Below the pieces are notes generated by a model. That model was not told where the DNA came from and ran no database searches. It was given only the letters and a program-made list of their open reading frames with translations. Positions 1 through 12,300 of a stretch of DNA of 64,000 nt are shown here, in pieces; position 1 is the first letter of the stretch, and each line of letters starts with the position of its first letter. The position numbers and the translations under genes were made by a program. The DNA is from Sphaerolaimus hirsutus (lineage: Eukaryota > Nematoda > Chromadorea > Monhysterida > Sphaerolaimidae): assembly GCA_964036195.1 (NCBI GenBank), contig OZ038456.1, positions 7,192,001 to 7,256,000 of the forward strand, given 5' to 3'.

Positions 1-158
1 CATTAAAAAGATCATTTGAAACATGTTCTCTGTAGTGGCATACTTTCAAAAAGTAAGTGAGTGAGTACCATTACTTTTTTCGGGGGGGGGGATGTATTTA
101 TGCTGTACTCCAGTATCCATGTTTATCGAGTAAACGTAAATACCTTTTAACAACTATG
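1..158. repeat. Right half of a CAGAGTTG/CAACTATG hAT-like element, cut by the window edge
   Basis: The stretch ends in TTTTAACAACTATG and carries the GAGTAAACGTAAATAC motif. Both are found at the right end of the complete element at 25018-25525 and of the copy ending near 51183. The left end lies outside the window. No coding potential is visible. Confidence 0.6.
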
Positions 159-1740
159 CATACACCAGTTATGTGTGTACCGGGCCTATGTGCGTGCTGG
201 GTTTCATTCTGTGCGTAACGGGCGTACGTGTGTGCCGGGTTTATGTGCGTAACAGTGCACGCTCGACAGTTGGCACAACATTAGCAAAAACACCAAATGA
301 GTGTAAGAATATGATCAGTTATGTGATCTGAAAATATTTACATTTATTTAAAAATCAGATATGAAAATAATCTTATAATAAAATTCGTAATTTATTTTTT
401 CATAGTGAAAACGAAATATTATGGTGACAAAACTGTATAATTTTCGCGTCATTATTCAGGTGAATTATGGTAGGTTTCCATACTAAGTGTATCAATTAGC
501 TTTGAAGACACTTTTGATACTTTGTACTCATGTTTTTATAGCACTAGTTTATCTTGAACTAGCCACCAAAGGAGGTAAATATATACTCAAGAAGGTAAAT
601 AAATATACATAGGTATTTTTAAATATATACACAAGAAGGAAAAAAATTGCGGTCGAATAATAAACTACAAAGTTCATATTTCTCAAGTAAATATGGTATT
701 TGGGGATTTTCGATGGATGATTAATTGTGCTAACATATTTCTATCGTTGCAAAAAAGGTTGATCTCAAATTAAGTCAAGCAAAAGGTGGAAATTACAGTT
801 GAAACGTGTCACGTAAAAAAACCACGAAATATCTCAACAAAAAACGATTTCGCTGCATGTTGAACACACACAATCAATTTCGAGTTATTAAAATACTATT
901 TATAAAAAACCATGACAAATTACGGGCACACATGTTAAGTGATTCTTCCAGGAAATTTTTTATTTTGATCTACACGAAAATTTACGTGGCACATTTGAAC
1001 TATAATATCGGCTTTATACACGTTCCCACGTTAGAACGTCACCGCAACCTACCAATTTCCTACCCATAAATAAAACCAAAAACTACTGGAAGTTCCCCTG
1101 GGGCTAACTATTCCAAAGAATTTTTTGACCGTGCTTTTTCGATGAAAATGCACGTGTTTTTGAGTAAACTGAGTCATTCCGTCAAATTAAAGGTTCGGCA
1201 TGTGTTTTTGAAAAGATTATTTAATAATTAGTATTTGATTATGAAATTTTTTTTGTAACCCAATATTTTGGATATTCAATATTCGATACGCTATATCGTT
1301 TGAACCCCACCCACACCGTATATTTGTCCACTTGTGGAATTTGGCCCAGGGGACGTTATTCAAAGTGGGGGAATTTTCATTTGCAGGGCTTTATTCTAGA
1401 ACTTACGGTATTTTGTACCGCAATATCTGAGCATCATTTTTGAGTGTGGCAAAGCAAAACAACGCGACGCTTCTTGGTTCCTTCGAAATCTGAAAAACTG
1501 AAGTGTTCATTAATTATGCACGTGCGCTTCTGTTTTGTAGAATCTGATAGCAAAAATGAACTGGGGACATCGATCTTGGATGGGATATAGCGTTCTAAAG
1601 ATGCGTGTTTTTTGAAAATATAATTGAATATAATCTCAGAAAATCTCTCAAAAATATAATTAAGTTTCTCTGAAAAGTACCCAGAGGAAATATAAATGAT
1701 AATTTTTTATATTTTGTTATTTTTATTAGATTATCTAGAG
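159..1740. other. AT-rich spacer with no recognised gene
   Basis: I see only AT-rich sequence with homopolymer runs. The short ORF at 806-1069 shows no family motif, no splice context and a lysine/asparagine-rich composition expected by chance. Nothing here is supported as functional. Confidence 0.5.
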
Positions 1741-1751
1741 AGATTTATTTA

Positions 1752-2030
1752 CCTATAGCGTAACTCGAAATATCCCCCTATGGAGTTTTTTTTGGTCAGA
1801 GTTTTTTTATGGGGGGGGGGGGGCTATTCGAGGGGGGGGGGATTTTAGGCACGCTTCTATGACTTCAAATAAGATGCAAAATCTTTATCGTAATGCCTAA
1901 AGGGATGGGGGGGGATTATTCAAGGACCTCAATTCAAGGGGAATTGTTTTTTCCTCACTCGTCTAAGAGGGGAGTCAGGGGGGAATCATTCAAGGAGGGG
2001 GAATTATTCGAGTTTATATGGTATATATTT
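1752..2030. repeat. Degenerate G-tract element related to the CCGTATTT-CGAGG family
   Basis: Runs of G alternate with the phrases TATTCGAG, AATTATTCGAG and ATTCAAGG. These are the interior of the TA-flanked family seen intact at 2958-3429 and elsewhere. The ends (AACTCGAAATATCCCCC on the left, GAATTATTCGAG on the right) are mutated, so this is an old copy. Confidence 0.55.
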
Positions 2031-2465
2031 GTGGGAATTTCTGATATATTATTATAACATCAGAAAATATCAGCCTAACGCATTTATATTTTGAGAGATT
2101 TTCTGGAACCCTAAAAGCCCTTGTTTGGAACCCTAACTGCACTGCCACCATTTCAGACGTAGCTTAATTTTTTGCCGCATTAATATTGGTCATTAAACAT
2201 TACTGGTGACATTTTTAGGCTGTTTTCTTTTACAAAGTCATTTATTTATGCACATTTAAATTTATTTACGTAAGCAAGCTTCTATTACCCTACGAATATT
2301 TAAGAACTTCCATATTCCGTTCCTTTTATTAGGGTATTCCTAGTCATATCAACACAATTCTTATATTTTACTTAAATCATGACTATTTTTCATAAAGTTC
2401 TACGTAAAGGGTGATAAGTTTACTAGGTATATAATAAAAGTTCGAAAACTCAATCATTCCCTTGT

Positions 2466-2693
2466 AACGCATTTGAGTTTACCAAAAAGCGGTTCACGTC
2501 AACTGCAATTGACGGAAGACGAAAATGATCCAGTGCGTGTGCGCACAGTGGTTTACTGCCAGACTTTGGTCAACTCATAAATCGGCTTTGAACGCATTTG
2601 AGTTGACTGGAATTAGGTATACGTAATCAATCCCCATCAACTGCAGTTGACAGACACCTCATTCTGGTAAACTCAAATGCGTTAAAAACTGAT
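2466..2693. repeat. Short inverted-repeat element with TCAACTGCAGTTGACA core
   Basis: The left arm AACGCATTTGAGTTTACC recurs inverted at the right end as GGTAAACTCAAATGCGTT. Inside are copies of a palindrome close to TCAACTGCAGTTGACA. Related fragments occur near 14340-14440 and 15555-15660, the latter two in and near introns of the receptor gene. This is probably a small non-autonomous DNA transposon; the superfamily is unknown. Confidence 0.6.
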
Positions 2694-2957
2694 TTATGAG
2701 TTTACCAAAATTTAGTAGTAAACAGCGCCATCCTGGTAGATTCAAATTTGTTTAGCACAGATTTATGATCAGTTTCAGCAATTTCAAATTCAATATTTTT
2801 GGTATTTTGTATTTAAAAATTATAATTTGATCTCACTATGGTAAGCATGCGTGTGAAACAATAGGAAACGTATGAAAAAATTCCACTAACTCAATACTGT
2901 GAACTTCATATTGGCAGCGGGCCAACGTTTATAACGTAAACAAGCAAACGATGTGTA

Positions 2958-3429
2958 CCGTATTTCCTCGAAATACCCCCCGTGGGGTGATTGTTTCATA
3001 GTGGTCCCGAGAGGGGGGGGGGTTAAACGAGGGGGGGGGGTATTTCGAGGGGGGGGGGGTATTTCGAGGGGGGGTTATTGTTTCACAAGAAAATTTTTGA
3101 AAACCAAGTACGAAATTGTCGTCTGAAACGTACGCAAACGTCGAAAAATGCAACAAAAACCGCCATTTATAAGGTTCTGTAGACTAATATTAGTATGTAG
3201 ATGGTATGTACACTGTTCTAACGTGACACCGACATTGTTTTAACGTGTGTTCTGCAGTACACTGAACACAAACTACAGTTATTGTCATGTACGTTCCCTT
3301 TACACTCAATTTGGGGGGGGGGTATTTCGAGGGGGGGGTGATTGTTTCATAGTGGTCTCGAGAGGGAGGGGGGGTCAAACGAGGGGGGGGGGTATTTCAA
3401 GGGGGGGGGGGTATTTCGAGGAAATACGG
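2958..3429. mobile_element. TA-flanked CCGTATTTCCTCGAA element, complete copy
   Basis: Terminal inverted repeats run from CCGTATTTCCTCGAAATACC to its reverse complement. A TA sits on each side (2956-2957 and 3430-3431), as expected for Tc1/mariner-type TA insertion. The interior has G tracts of 8-10 bases separated by TATTTCGAGG and TGATTGTTTCATAGTGG phrases. There is no transposase, so it is non-autonomous. Near-identical copies lie at 38500-38955 and 57537-57979. Confidence 0.8.
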
Positions 3430-3528
3430 TAGAAACATTTGACGGAGATACCGTCGTAAATTCTCGATTTTCGCGACATCCCTCCAATAAAGCGACCCCC
3501 TCCAATAATCCAACACTCAACCTCCAAC

Positions 3529-4467
3529 TAGTGATGTTAAAGGCACCGGGAAAAATGGCACCGCACCGCACCGGCACCTTTGCCAACGCATGAAAAGGGC
3601 ACCTGGCACCCTGGGGCACCGGCCAGAAAATGGCACCGCACCGCACCGGCACCGGTGCCTTTTGGAAAAAATGGCACCGGCACCGAAGGGCACCGGCGGG
3701 TTGCCGGTGCTAGCACCGAAAGGCACCGCACCGGGCTGGAATTTCTGAAGTAAATATCGGGCAGTTTCTCAGTGGTCTCACCTTTGGAAGTGCATATTTC
3801 CATGAATTTTCAACCGATTTTGATGGTTGAACACTTAAAATGATCAGAATGATGTGGCAATCACTTTTATGAAGCAATTACAATGATAACAAATGAAAGA
3901 TAAAATATTTAATTCACTGCAATGTCCATAGCCACTATTGTCTACTGATCTGAGTCGTTGCTGTACAGAGAATGGAACAATCTCTGTCATAAACTGACAA
4001 CAAATTTTGAACAAACAAGTAAGATAAATATAAAATATAAAAATGATTTAAAATTCAAAAAAATTTAGATTCGCTCATCAGATACTGTATCGGGTATAAT
4101 GGATTTCACAGTAGGTATATTTATTTGATGGGAGGTTTACAAAATAGGCAAAAACGGTAGGGTAAATATATCGCTGTTTTTTAAATATGAATAAGCACAT
4201 ACTATGGACAAAATTGCACAGCACATGAAGCCTTGGCCGGTGCCTTTCCCGGTGCCTTTTACCTTGCCCTGGTGCTAGCACCTTTGGCACCGGCAGAAAA
4301 ATGGCACCGCACCGCACCGCACCGGCACCGGTGCTATTCTGAAAAAAATGGCACCAGCACCGGCATGGCACCCCTGAAGATTGCAATGGCACCGCACCAG
4401 CACCGGTGCTGGTGCCCTTCGGTGCCCAGCACCGGGGCACCGGTGCCCCGGTGCCTTTACATCACTA
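3529..4467. mobile_element. hAT-like non-autonomous element, GGCACC dialect, perfect 8-bp TSD
   Basis: The element starts TAGTGATGTTAAAGG and ends CCTTTACATCACTA. It is flanked by a perfect 8-bp duplication CCTCCAAC at 3521-3528 and 4468-4475. The terminal base pattern and 8-bp duplication fit the hAT superfamily. Both arms of about 220 bp consist of GGCACCGGCACC-like tracts. A middle of about 480 bp is shared with the element at 35172-36852. The ORFs here are by-products of the GC-rich arms. Confidence 0.85.
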
Positions 4468-4884
4468 CCTCCAACATCACCAGATCGTGTGTCTAACTGC
4501 CTATTTTCAGCTATTTTTAGTACTATGTATTAAATACGCGACCCGCTCTATGCGACCCATCCAATAAATAGCGTGATCCCTAAAAATGTGCTGAAAGCAA
4601 TAATGCGACAGTCGTAATTATTGAGAATTTACAATCATTTGTCACGTTTTGTTAAGTAAAGTTTGGCACGCTGCCAGCAGTGGCTTACTACAACAGGCTT
4701 TATTTACCAACATGGTAAAGTACTTTATTTCTCTATGAGTTCATTGTTATTTTCATCATTTGCAACAATGTATAAAAATAGGTAATACGCCATATTGTTC
4801 ACGATATTCTTTTGCTATAAAATAACCATATTTCATAACTGTTTTACGACAGCTCATTCCGACAGTTTTTATGTCCCTATGAGC

Positions 4885-5040
4885 TTAACTATGCATTGTA
4901 ATTTTCTCATTGGCTGGCGCACGGTACACTGGACAATTGCCATTAGCATTGATACAGTTTTTGCATTCGGAATTGTAGTTTCCAAATTGCGAATTTTTAC
5001 AAATCATCGTTGGCATAAATGTGCTCATAAAAACGGGCAT
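4885..5040 (-). CDS. Candidate short cysteine-bearing ORF, unrecognised
   Basis: A 51-codon reading frame on the minus strand runs from an ATG to TAA. It contains a polar stretch with four cysteines spaced C-x11-C-x2-C-x6-C (CKNSQFGNYNSECKNC, then NANGNCPVYRAP). Its composition is less biased than the AT-rich surroundings. It could be a terminal exon or a small secreted peptide, but I see no signal peptide, no clear splice acceptor and no family match. The other two minus-strand frames are also partly open, so chance remains likely. Confidence 0.2.
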   Translation of the reverse strand: MPVFMSTFMPTMICKNSQFGNYNSECKNCINANGNCPVYRAPANEKITMHS

Positions 5041-5582
5041 TTTTGCAATCACAGGCTATTACATCCAAAAATGCTATAGATAACTTTAAACCTTTATCCA
5101 TCCGAAGTCGCAAAAGTTTTTAAGTTTTTGGTTTGCCAGTCCATTAAAGCTACCTAATTTGATTTGTCATATGATGATATACTGAGCTTTTATTTCTAAA
5201 GATGGCAGATACTGTAAATATATGAAGACCTAGATAGAACTATAAGATGGAAATATGATGTGACAGCAAAGTGTAATATGTAAACTCTGCGGACCGCACG
5301 CTATGCATTGTTCTGAAGGAAAAACTCCATCATGACGTCATCGTTAATAAAAAAATTGTTCCAGCAAAAAAAAGAAGAAAAAACATTTCAGGAAAAAACA
5401 TTCGACACTTTTACATGACTCTGCCTTGTTCAATTTGAAATGTGTTTTTTTTTGTGAGAGTGAATACATAAGTGTCCAGCTCGCGCGTTATCGACCAAGA
5501 CATAAATAATTTTGGGCGCACACTTTGCGGTCAACCGAGTTTATCTGGTATATGGTCAACATACATTTAGCTACTAGAGATA

Positions 5583-7189
5583 CCGTATTACCTCGAAATA
5601 CCCCCATGGGGGTTTATTATTTCGGCAGCAAAATTTGAGGGGGGGTTAATTCGAGGGGGGTTTTTATTATTTCGTCAGAAATTTTCGTGAAATTCGTAGT
5701 AGAGAATACGCTTTTTCACACACAAAAATGGTAATAAACGCGAGAAAATAGGTAGTATTGGGGCTATAGATGTACATCTGTACACAAATGAGCGTATAAG
5801 TGTATCTGCAATGCAAATTAGTAGTAATAAGTACATCATGTATTAGGTTGTAAACTAATGAAGTGTCTTTTTTCGCCATCTCATACAAATATACATTTGT
5901 GCTTTCCATTTTGTTGTACGTTGACCGATTTTGATGCCATTTGAGTATGTTGTGGTTTCGGGTCTGGGCTATGATGAAATGTTTTTGTTTGCTCAAATAA
6001 TCCCCCAGTCCCGAGATAAGGGGGGTCTATAAAAAGGTGGTCATTTTACATGGCCAATATGCACATTGACTTTGAAGCTTAATAACTCAGCCATTTCTGG
6101 GCCGATTCGGATCGTTCAACACTTAAAATAACCAGGACAATCCGCATATTCAATTTTTGTGGTCGAGTTAGTGATGTCTTAATCCCGTATGCCGGTTTGA
6201 CCCGGTTTTTGAACATGAAAAATAATCGTAATTATAATTTTTCAAGACAATTTTTTTGAAGTTGCTATCATATACTATAGACAAAAAGAATAAATCTGGC
6301 CCAAAAATTAGTTCAATATCTCTCTCCAGTCAAAAGTTATATCACTTTATACATTCGCCTCCCAACAATAAATAGAAAAATCTGCATGACGAGCAAATGC
6401 ATGTGACTTCAGAAATCCATATCTCGGCCATTTCTCAGCCAATTTCCACCAATGAACACTTAAAATGATCAGAAAAACCTGTAAGTTCCTTTTTTATGCT
6501 CAGGTTATCTGTATTCATCGTTCTTGATTAGTTATTTACATGTATGGGAGGCGGAAGTTTTAAGTTCTATTACTTTTGATTGAAAAGAGATATTGAAATA
6601 ATTTTTGTGGTTTATGAACCCCATTGTCTAAAGTATTTCTATGATAGCATGTTTAGAAAAATTTATTTTTGGTGTTTAAAAACTGGGTCAAATCGGCATA
6701 CGTGATTTAGACATCACTAATCCAACCACAAAAATGGAATCTACTGGTTGTGCTGATCATTTTAAGTGTCGAACGATCCAAATTGGCCCAGAAATGGCTG
6801 AGTGAGTAAGGTTCAAAGTGAATGTGTAGATCGGCCATGCAAAATGAACACCTTTTTATAGACCCCCCTTATCTCGGGACTGGGGGATTATTCGAGGAAA
6901 CAAAAACATTTCTTCATAGCCCAGACCCCAAACCCCAACATACTCAAATGGCATCAAAATCGGTCAACGTACAAAAGAATGTGGGATGCACAAATGTATA
7001 TTTGTAGGAAATCGAAAAAAGACACTTCATTAGTTTACAACCTAATACATCGCATACATGATGTACATCATTCTGGAGGGGGGTATTTCGAGGGGGGGGG
7101 TTTATTATTTCCCCAGCCCATTTTGACGGGGGGTTAATTCGAGGGGGGGGGGGGTTAATTCAAGGGGGGGATAATTCGAGGTAATACGG
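5583..7189. mobile_element. 1.6-kb foldback element of the TA-flanked CCGTATT family
   Basis: The ends are CCGTATTACCTCGAA and its reverse complement, with TA on both sides. The inverted homology covers almost the whole element. For example, the stretch around 5835-6050 (ATTAGGTTGTAAACTAATG ... CAGTCCCGAGATAAGG) returns inverted at 6830-7050. The inner halves around 6080-6350 and 6430-6800 also mirror each other. There is no transposase ORF. Confidence 0.75.
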
Positions 7190-7768
7190 TATATGTTTTG
7201 TCGCCATTCATTTCACTTTGGTGTCAGCTTGTAAGCATTTTGGTGTTTTTGTGGTCACTTTCACCCGGACACTTTACAAAAGTGACTAATGAAAGTTTTT
7301 CCACTGTGCACCGTACACATTTTTTCACTTCATTTGAACACCTGAAAATCACCACTTACCCAAACCAAATTAGTTTCCAGATGCAGGACAAACAAGGCCA
7401 CGCAATATTACATGCATTTTTTCAAATGTCCACCCTTGTCAAAAATATTGATAGAATAGTATAAATATTTTAAGACTTGTGTGATTTATTTGCATGTATT
7501 CATAATAACATGATAAAAACATTTTTCTATTTCCCACCAAAGTTAAATCTCACTTTTTTCAAAGGTCTTCATCTACTAATTAATACAATTTCTATTTACA
7601 ATGCACATAGCTGTGATGAATCTTTGCTCAAATGGATAACATATCTGAAAATGCAGCTCACAATGGCACAATATGCTTCCCGGTATGTTTTTTAGACCTT
7701 GGTTTGCTATGATTGGTGGAGTTATTGTTCTGGGAAGGGATATTTTACCTTGTAGTAAATGTCATGTT

Positions 7769-8818
7769 CAGGGTTGGTTTTATAAAAATTCATTTTAGTA
7801 AAATTGTATAAAAATTGTATAAAAATTTTATTTTATTTTTAGTTTATTCTTGTTTCATTTTATTTTATTTTATTTTATTCCCAAATATCATTAATAAAAT
7901 AAAATGACACATTTTACAAAAATTGTACAAAAATTGTACAAAAAATCGGAATCATGCATGCAAGGCCAGAAAAATGTTATAATTAGACCTATACATGAAA
8001 AACCTGTGACAAATTTTTCCCTTACTTTTCAAAAGTTGCATGCAGTATGTATTGTTAGCTAGCTGCAAGTGTAAAGTTACAATTATTGATGAGAATGGTT
8101 TGCATTTTCAGAGAAGGACTAGTGGAGTGTGCTGGGCACATTTGTAAAATGTAATGCAATTTGTCAATTGTCATGACAAATGTAAAGTAAAGTGTCAATT
8201 GTCATGCAAAATGTCAAGTGTCATGTCAAATTTCAAGCAAAGTGGCAATTGTTATGACAAATGTCATGCAAAGTGTAAATTGTGTATCCAAATCTTGTGT
8301 TTTTGTATCCATAGTAAGTTTTGTATCCAAATCTTATGTTTTTGTATCCAAATGTTCACATAAGATTTGGATTCAACAACAACATAATTTGGATACAAAA
8401 CATAAGATTTAGATATAAAACATAAGATTTGGACACAATTTGCTTGACAATTGATACTTTATTTTTTACATGTCATGACAATTTACACTTTACCTTACAT
8501 TTGTCATGACAATTGACACTTTGCATGACATTTTGCATGACATTTGACACTTTACACTTGGGACTGCTCCCAGATCCATGAAAAAACAGGTAGAAACTCA
8601 AGCAACGATATAAAATTTTACAAAAAATATGAATTTTTATACTATTTTACAAAAAATATGAATTTTTATACAATTTTACAAAAATTTTACAAAAATTCGA
8701 ATTTTTATACAATTTTTATTTTTATTCTTAAATTTTCCATTTTATTTTATTTTATTTTATTCTTGAATATTCCATTTTATTTTTATTTTTATTTTTTTCT
8801 GAGATTTTGCCAACCCTG
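7769..8818. mobile_element. hAT-like element with CAGGGTTGG ends, perfect 8-bp TSD
   Basis: The terminal inverted repeat CAGGGTTGG...CCAACCCTG is flanked by a perfect duplication GTCATGTT (7761-7768, 8819-8826). The subterminal arms are ATTTTATTTT/AAAATAAAA-rich. A CAG/CTG-type palindromic element is nested inside. No transposase is visible. Related ends occur at 38140 and 42366. Confidence 0.85.
8135..8570. mobile_element. Palindromic TCCCAG-type MITE (long subfamily) nested in the hAT element
   Basis: The arms carry alternating AATGTCAA, GTCATGCAAA and GTGTCAATTGT phrases mirrored around a core of TGTATCCAAATCTTATG repeats. It ends in GGACTGCTCC next to CAG; the left edge follows CTG. The same core appears at 52253-52645 and 54627-54909, which defines a long subfamily. 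The flanking triplets (CTG left, CAG right) do not match exactly here. Confidence 0.65.
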
Positions 8819-9114
8819 GTCATGTTTATATATTGTCAAATTGTCATGTGAAATTGAATTGCACTGTCTGGTGAACAGAAATTACATTAATTTACAACTA
8901 AAAATTCCGAGGTAAAAACAAATATTCGGATTTTAATTGTTTTAATTTAATTTGAATCAATTTGATTTTTTTATTTATCTCTCTAGAAAAAAAGTGATTT
9001 TCAGTGTTTTAACGATGGGATAAAAATTCCAAATTTCGCATTTATCGTTCCTAGGGGGCTCTCTTTCTCATTCAAAGTGCGGGATCGCGGTAAGTAGGGT
9101 TCCAATTAGGGTTC

Positions 9115-9292
9115 AATCGGGATAACGATCCCGGTCCCGTCACCCCAGTCCCGGTCCCGGTACGATCCCGCAGTCCCAGTCCCGGTCCCGATAAGAAAAA
9201 TTTCTGGTCCCGGTCCCGGTACGATGCCCCAGTCCCGGTCCCGGTCCCAATAAGAAAAGTTTGTGGTCCCGATCCCGGTCCGAAAATGTGAA
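9115..9292. repeat. GGTCCC-rich minisatellite
   Basis: Imperfect tandem copies of CCCGGTCCCGGT(A)CGATCCC/GCC alternate with AATAAGAAAA linkers. The array lies just 5' of the first recognised receptor exon and ends in a C tract that also serves as that exon's polypyrimidine tract. Confidence 0.7.
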
Positions 9293-9334
9293 CCCGTTTG
9301 AACTCTAGTTCCAATACCCCCCCCCCCCCCACAG

Positions 9335-12300
9335 ACGGAGCCGTACGACGTGCCACGGCTGGTGCTCGTGCTCTACGTGGGCAGCGCCATCGCCATGGTC
9401 GCCCTGGTCAACAACGCCCTGCTCTTCGCCCTGTTCGTCGGACAGAAGTATAGGTCGGTGTTTTTTATTGAAGGGTGGTAAGGGTTGGGTTTGGAAGTAG
9501 GTTTTTTTCAATTTTCATAACCCAATTTTTGAGGTTGAGTCGGTGAGAATATTGCGTGAGACTCGGGTTGGGCGAAATTCTCTAGTCAGGGGCGTATTTT
9601 TTGGTTGATGAGTCGAGTCGACTCCTTTGGCACCGATTTTTGGCATTGAGTCTCGAGTCGAGTCGAATTCAAGCCCTACCTTCGGTCCCTCAGTGCATAG
9701 CACCTTTTTATTGGTGTTTTTGCATAACAATTCATCAACAGTGATGTAAAAAATTGTGGCACTAGAACCAAAGTGCAATATTGGTTTCGTTGATGCTTCT
9801 CACCAGTGTAAAATGTCTGTCCCAGAACCCTATTTAGAAACCATGGTCTGCAAAAATTCTCGGAAAACATGGCAAACTCCCCCAGGAAACATGAAAATGG
9901 AGCCAGAAAATGAAAAAAAGGATAGAAAATAGAAAATGAAAACAGAAAATCACTTTATTTGGACTACAAAAATTGCAAGAACTGAAATATAAATTTAAAC
10001 ACCAATTTATTCCATTCACCAAACCATTGAAAACACCCATGCCAATTCAATTTCAACACTTATTCTCACCTACCCTCCCCCTTAATTACCCCCCTCAATT
10101 ACCCCCCTCCCTTAATTACCGCCCTCTCAATTACACCCTCTATTACCCCCTCCCTTAATTACCCCCCTCCCTTAATTACCCCCCTCTCAATTACCCCCTC
10201 CATTACCCCCCTCAATTACCCCCTCACCCCTCAGAAACGGGCCGACCCTGTACCTGGGCATCCTGGCCCTGCTGGACGTGTTCATAGCGCTCATGTACCT
10301 GCTACTGTTCTCGGCCGACCTGATCTGGGTGTACTACCAGGTGGAGAGCTTGTATCACCTGTGGCATGGGTATACTATGCCCGTGTTGGCGTTGAGTAGG
10401 ATTTGTGAGTGGGGGGTTGGGGGGGTTGGCAGTATGCAGGGTTTTTTTGTGATGATTTTGACAACACTTGAACAGTTCAATAGGTTGAGTAAAAAGTTCA
10501 TATTCATGAGTAAAAGTGGTTGAGTACAGGTCAGAGCCCGACTAGCAGCTATAGTGGCAAATTTTTTCAAATTTCTATAATTTTTAAGTGACAAGAATGA
10601 TTCATCTGCAATTTGACATGTATGACAATTCTCTCTTTGACCTAGCTGGAATGTGTACTTACAAGTTTTTCTCATGAATATGGAGCCTTCTATTTGATTT
10701 ATTGATCTTTTCAAGTGTTGTCAGACTTGTCACAAAATTAACCCGTGTGAAGTGTGCCTTAACTTTGGGTTTGGAGGTTGTCACAGTTGTCAAATGTGCC
10801 TGACTTTTTTCAAAGTTTATGTAAATGTACCTAGGTATGTTTGCTTTTTAATTTTCTCACTCCTTGAGTACAGGAAATGAAAAGCTGTTTTTTACTCAGA
10901 TTATAAATATGTGAAAGAAATTAAAAGTAGTTTTCACCAGTGAACACTGACAAGAAAGTGTTTCTCTCCGATTTTTACTCAAGAAAGTGTAAAAAATGTA
11001 AGATACACAACTGTATTTGGCACCTTACGCTCAAATTGAATCTGGGCCCAGTTGACAATTCTTATCCACCACTCAATTTTCAGTCCAATAAAAACACGAC
11101 CACCAAATCGACACATCCAATACACCCGCAGTTCAATTCGCTTCCACCTGTCTAATTGTATGCGCCACTGCGGAAAGGTACCTTTTAATATCACCCCTGC
11201 GAGCGGCACACAAATTGAAGGTGTTGTATTCACAGCCAGTGAGAAGAGTTATTATTGCCATTGTTTTACTGGTGGCTGTGTTTACTAGGTGGGTTTTGGG
11301 TGGGTTTTAGGGGGGGGGGGGGGTTGTGGGTTTTTGGGGGTGTCTTTGCTTATAAAAATTAGTTTTGAATGTCAAATTTAAGACATAGTTTATACATTTT
11401 TGAAATCTTGAGTTTACAAATTTAGTGTCAGGTTTTTCAACTAGATTCTTAAATTTTATGAGAGCAGTTCCAAAGAAATCTAAAGTCACCCAACTGAAAA
11501 AAGTTCTCTCATTATGTCTTCATCATGACTCCCCAAAAGTACTTCCAATTTTAACAATTCCCCATGTCAACTAAGTAAGAAAAAATACACTTTTCTGCTT
11601 GAGTAACATGTGACGAAACCTTCAAAACATTCAACAAATTAAATGAGTTCACACCCAGCGTTCCAAAAATGGATGTTTTTCGAAAATAAAATTTAATACA
11701 ATCTCAGAAAATCTTGTTGTTTTTTTAAATTTTATACTCATAAAATACATATAGGTAATTAAATCTTTCTAAAGATAACTAAAATTAAATCTACAAAAAA
11801 AACAAGGACAAAATTAACAGATTTTCACTTAATTGTTCAACACTTTTAACATTTTTCAAACATTTAACAAAGATTTTTCACTGCTATTCACACTCCAACC
11901 CGACTCTCAGGGGCCCCGGCGTATGGGAATATGAAATCGTATTTCTACCCGATTGTCCCCCCTTCGAACAATACGACTGGCTGCCAGATTTAATGCAATC
12001 AAAATTCTATACAGATTTTAATTTTTACTATTTTCCCATAATCGGAGTGATAATTCCATTTATAATGCTCATAGCGTTGAATATCGCTATAGTTTTGAGC
12101 GTGAAGCAGAATTCTAGAATTGAAAGGGCCAGACAGATTTTGTTGTCTACGCAAGCGGAACGTACGTTTTTTTAAACGTTTTTTTGTGTTTAAGAGGATG
12201 TCGATTTTTCAAGTTGGTAAAATGATAGGAAAAGTGGTAAGTGGTAGGTTAAGTGACACGTAATTTTGTTACTCAAGTCGTCATTTAAAAAAACACGAAC

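Noticed and set aside
3190-3652. Several glycine/proline-rich ORFs
   Set aside because: They read through the G tracts of a TA-flanked element and the GGCACC arm of a hAT-like element in multiple frames at once.
8135-8570. Regularly spaced short repeats considered as a CRISPR-like array
   Set aside because: The repeats are mirrored rather than directly repeated with unique spacers, and the context is a eukaryotic MITE.
9060-9095. Possible donor CGCG|GTAAGTAGG as the end of the receptor's first exon
   Set aside because: The preceding frame shows no start codon or signal-peptide-like sequence, so the assignment could not be supported.
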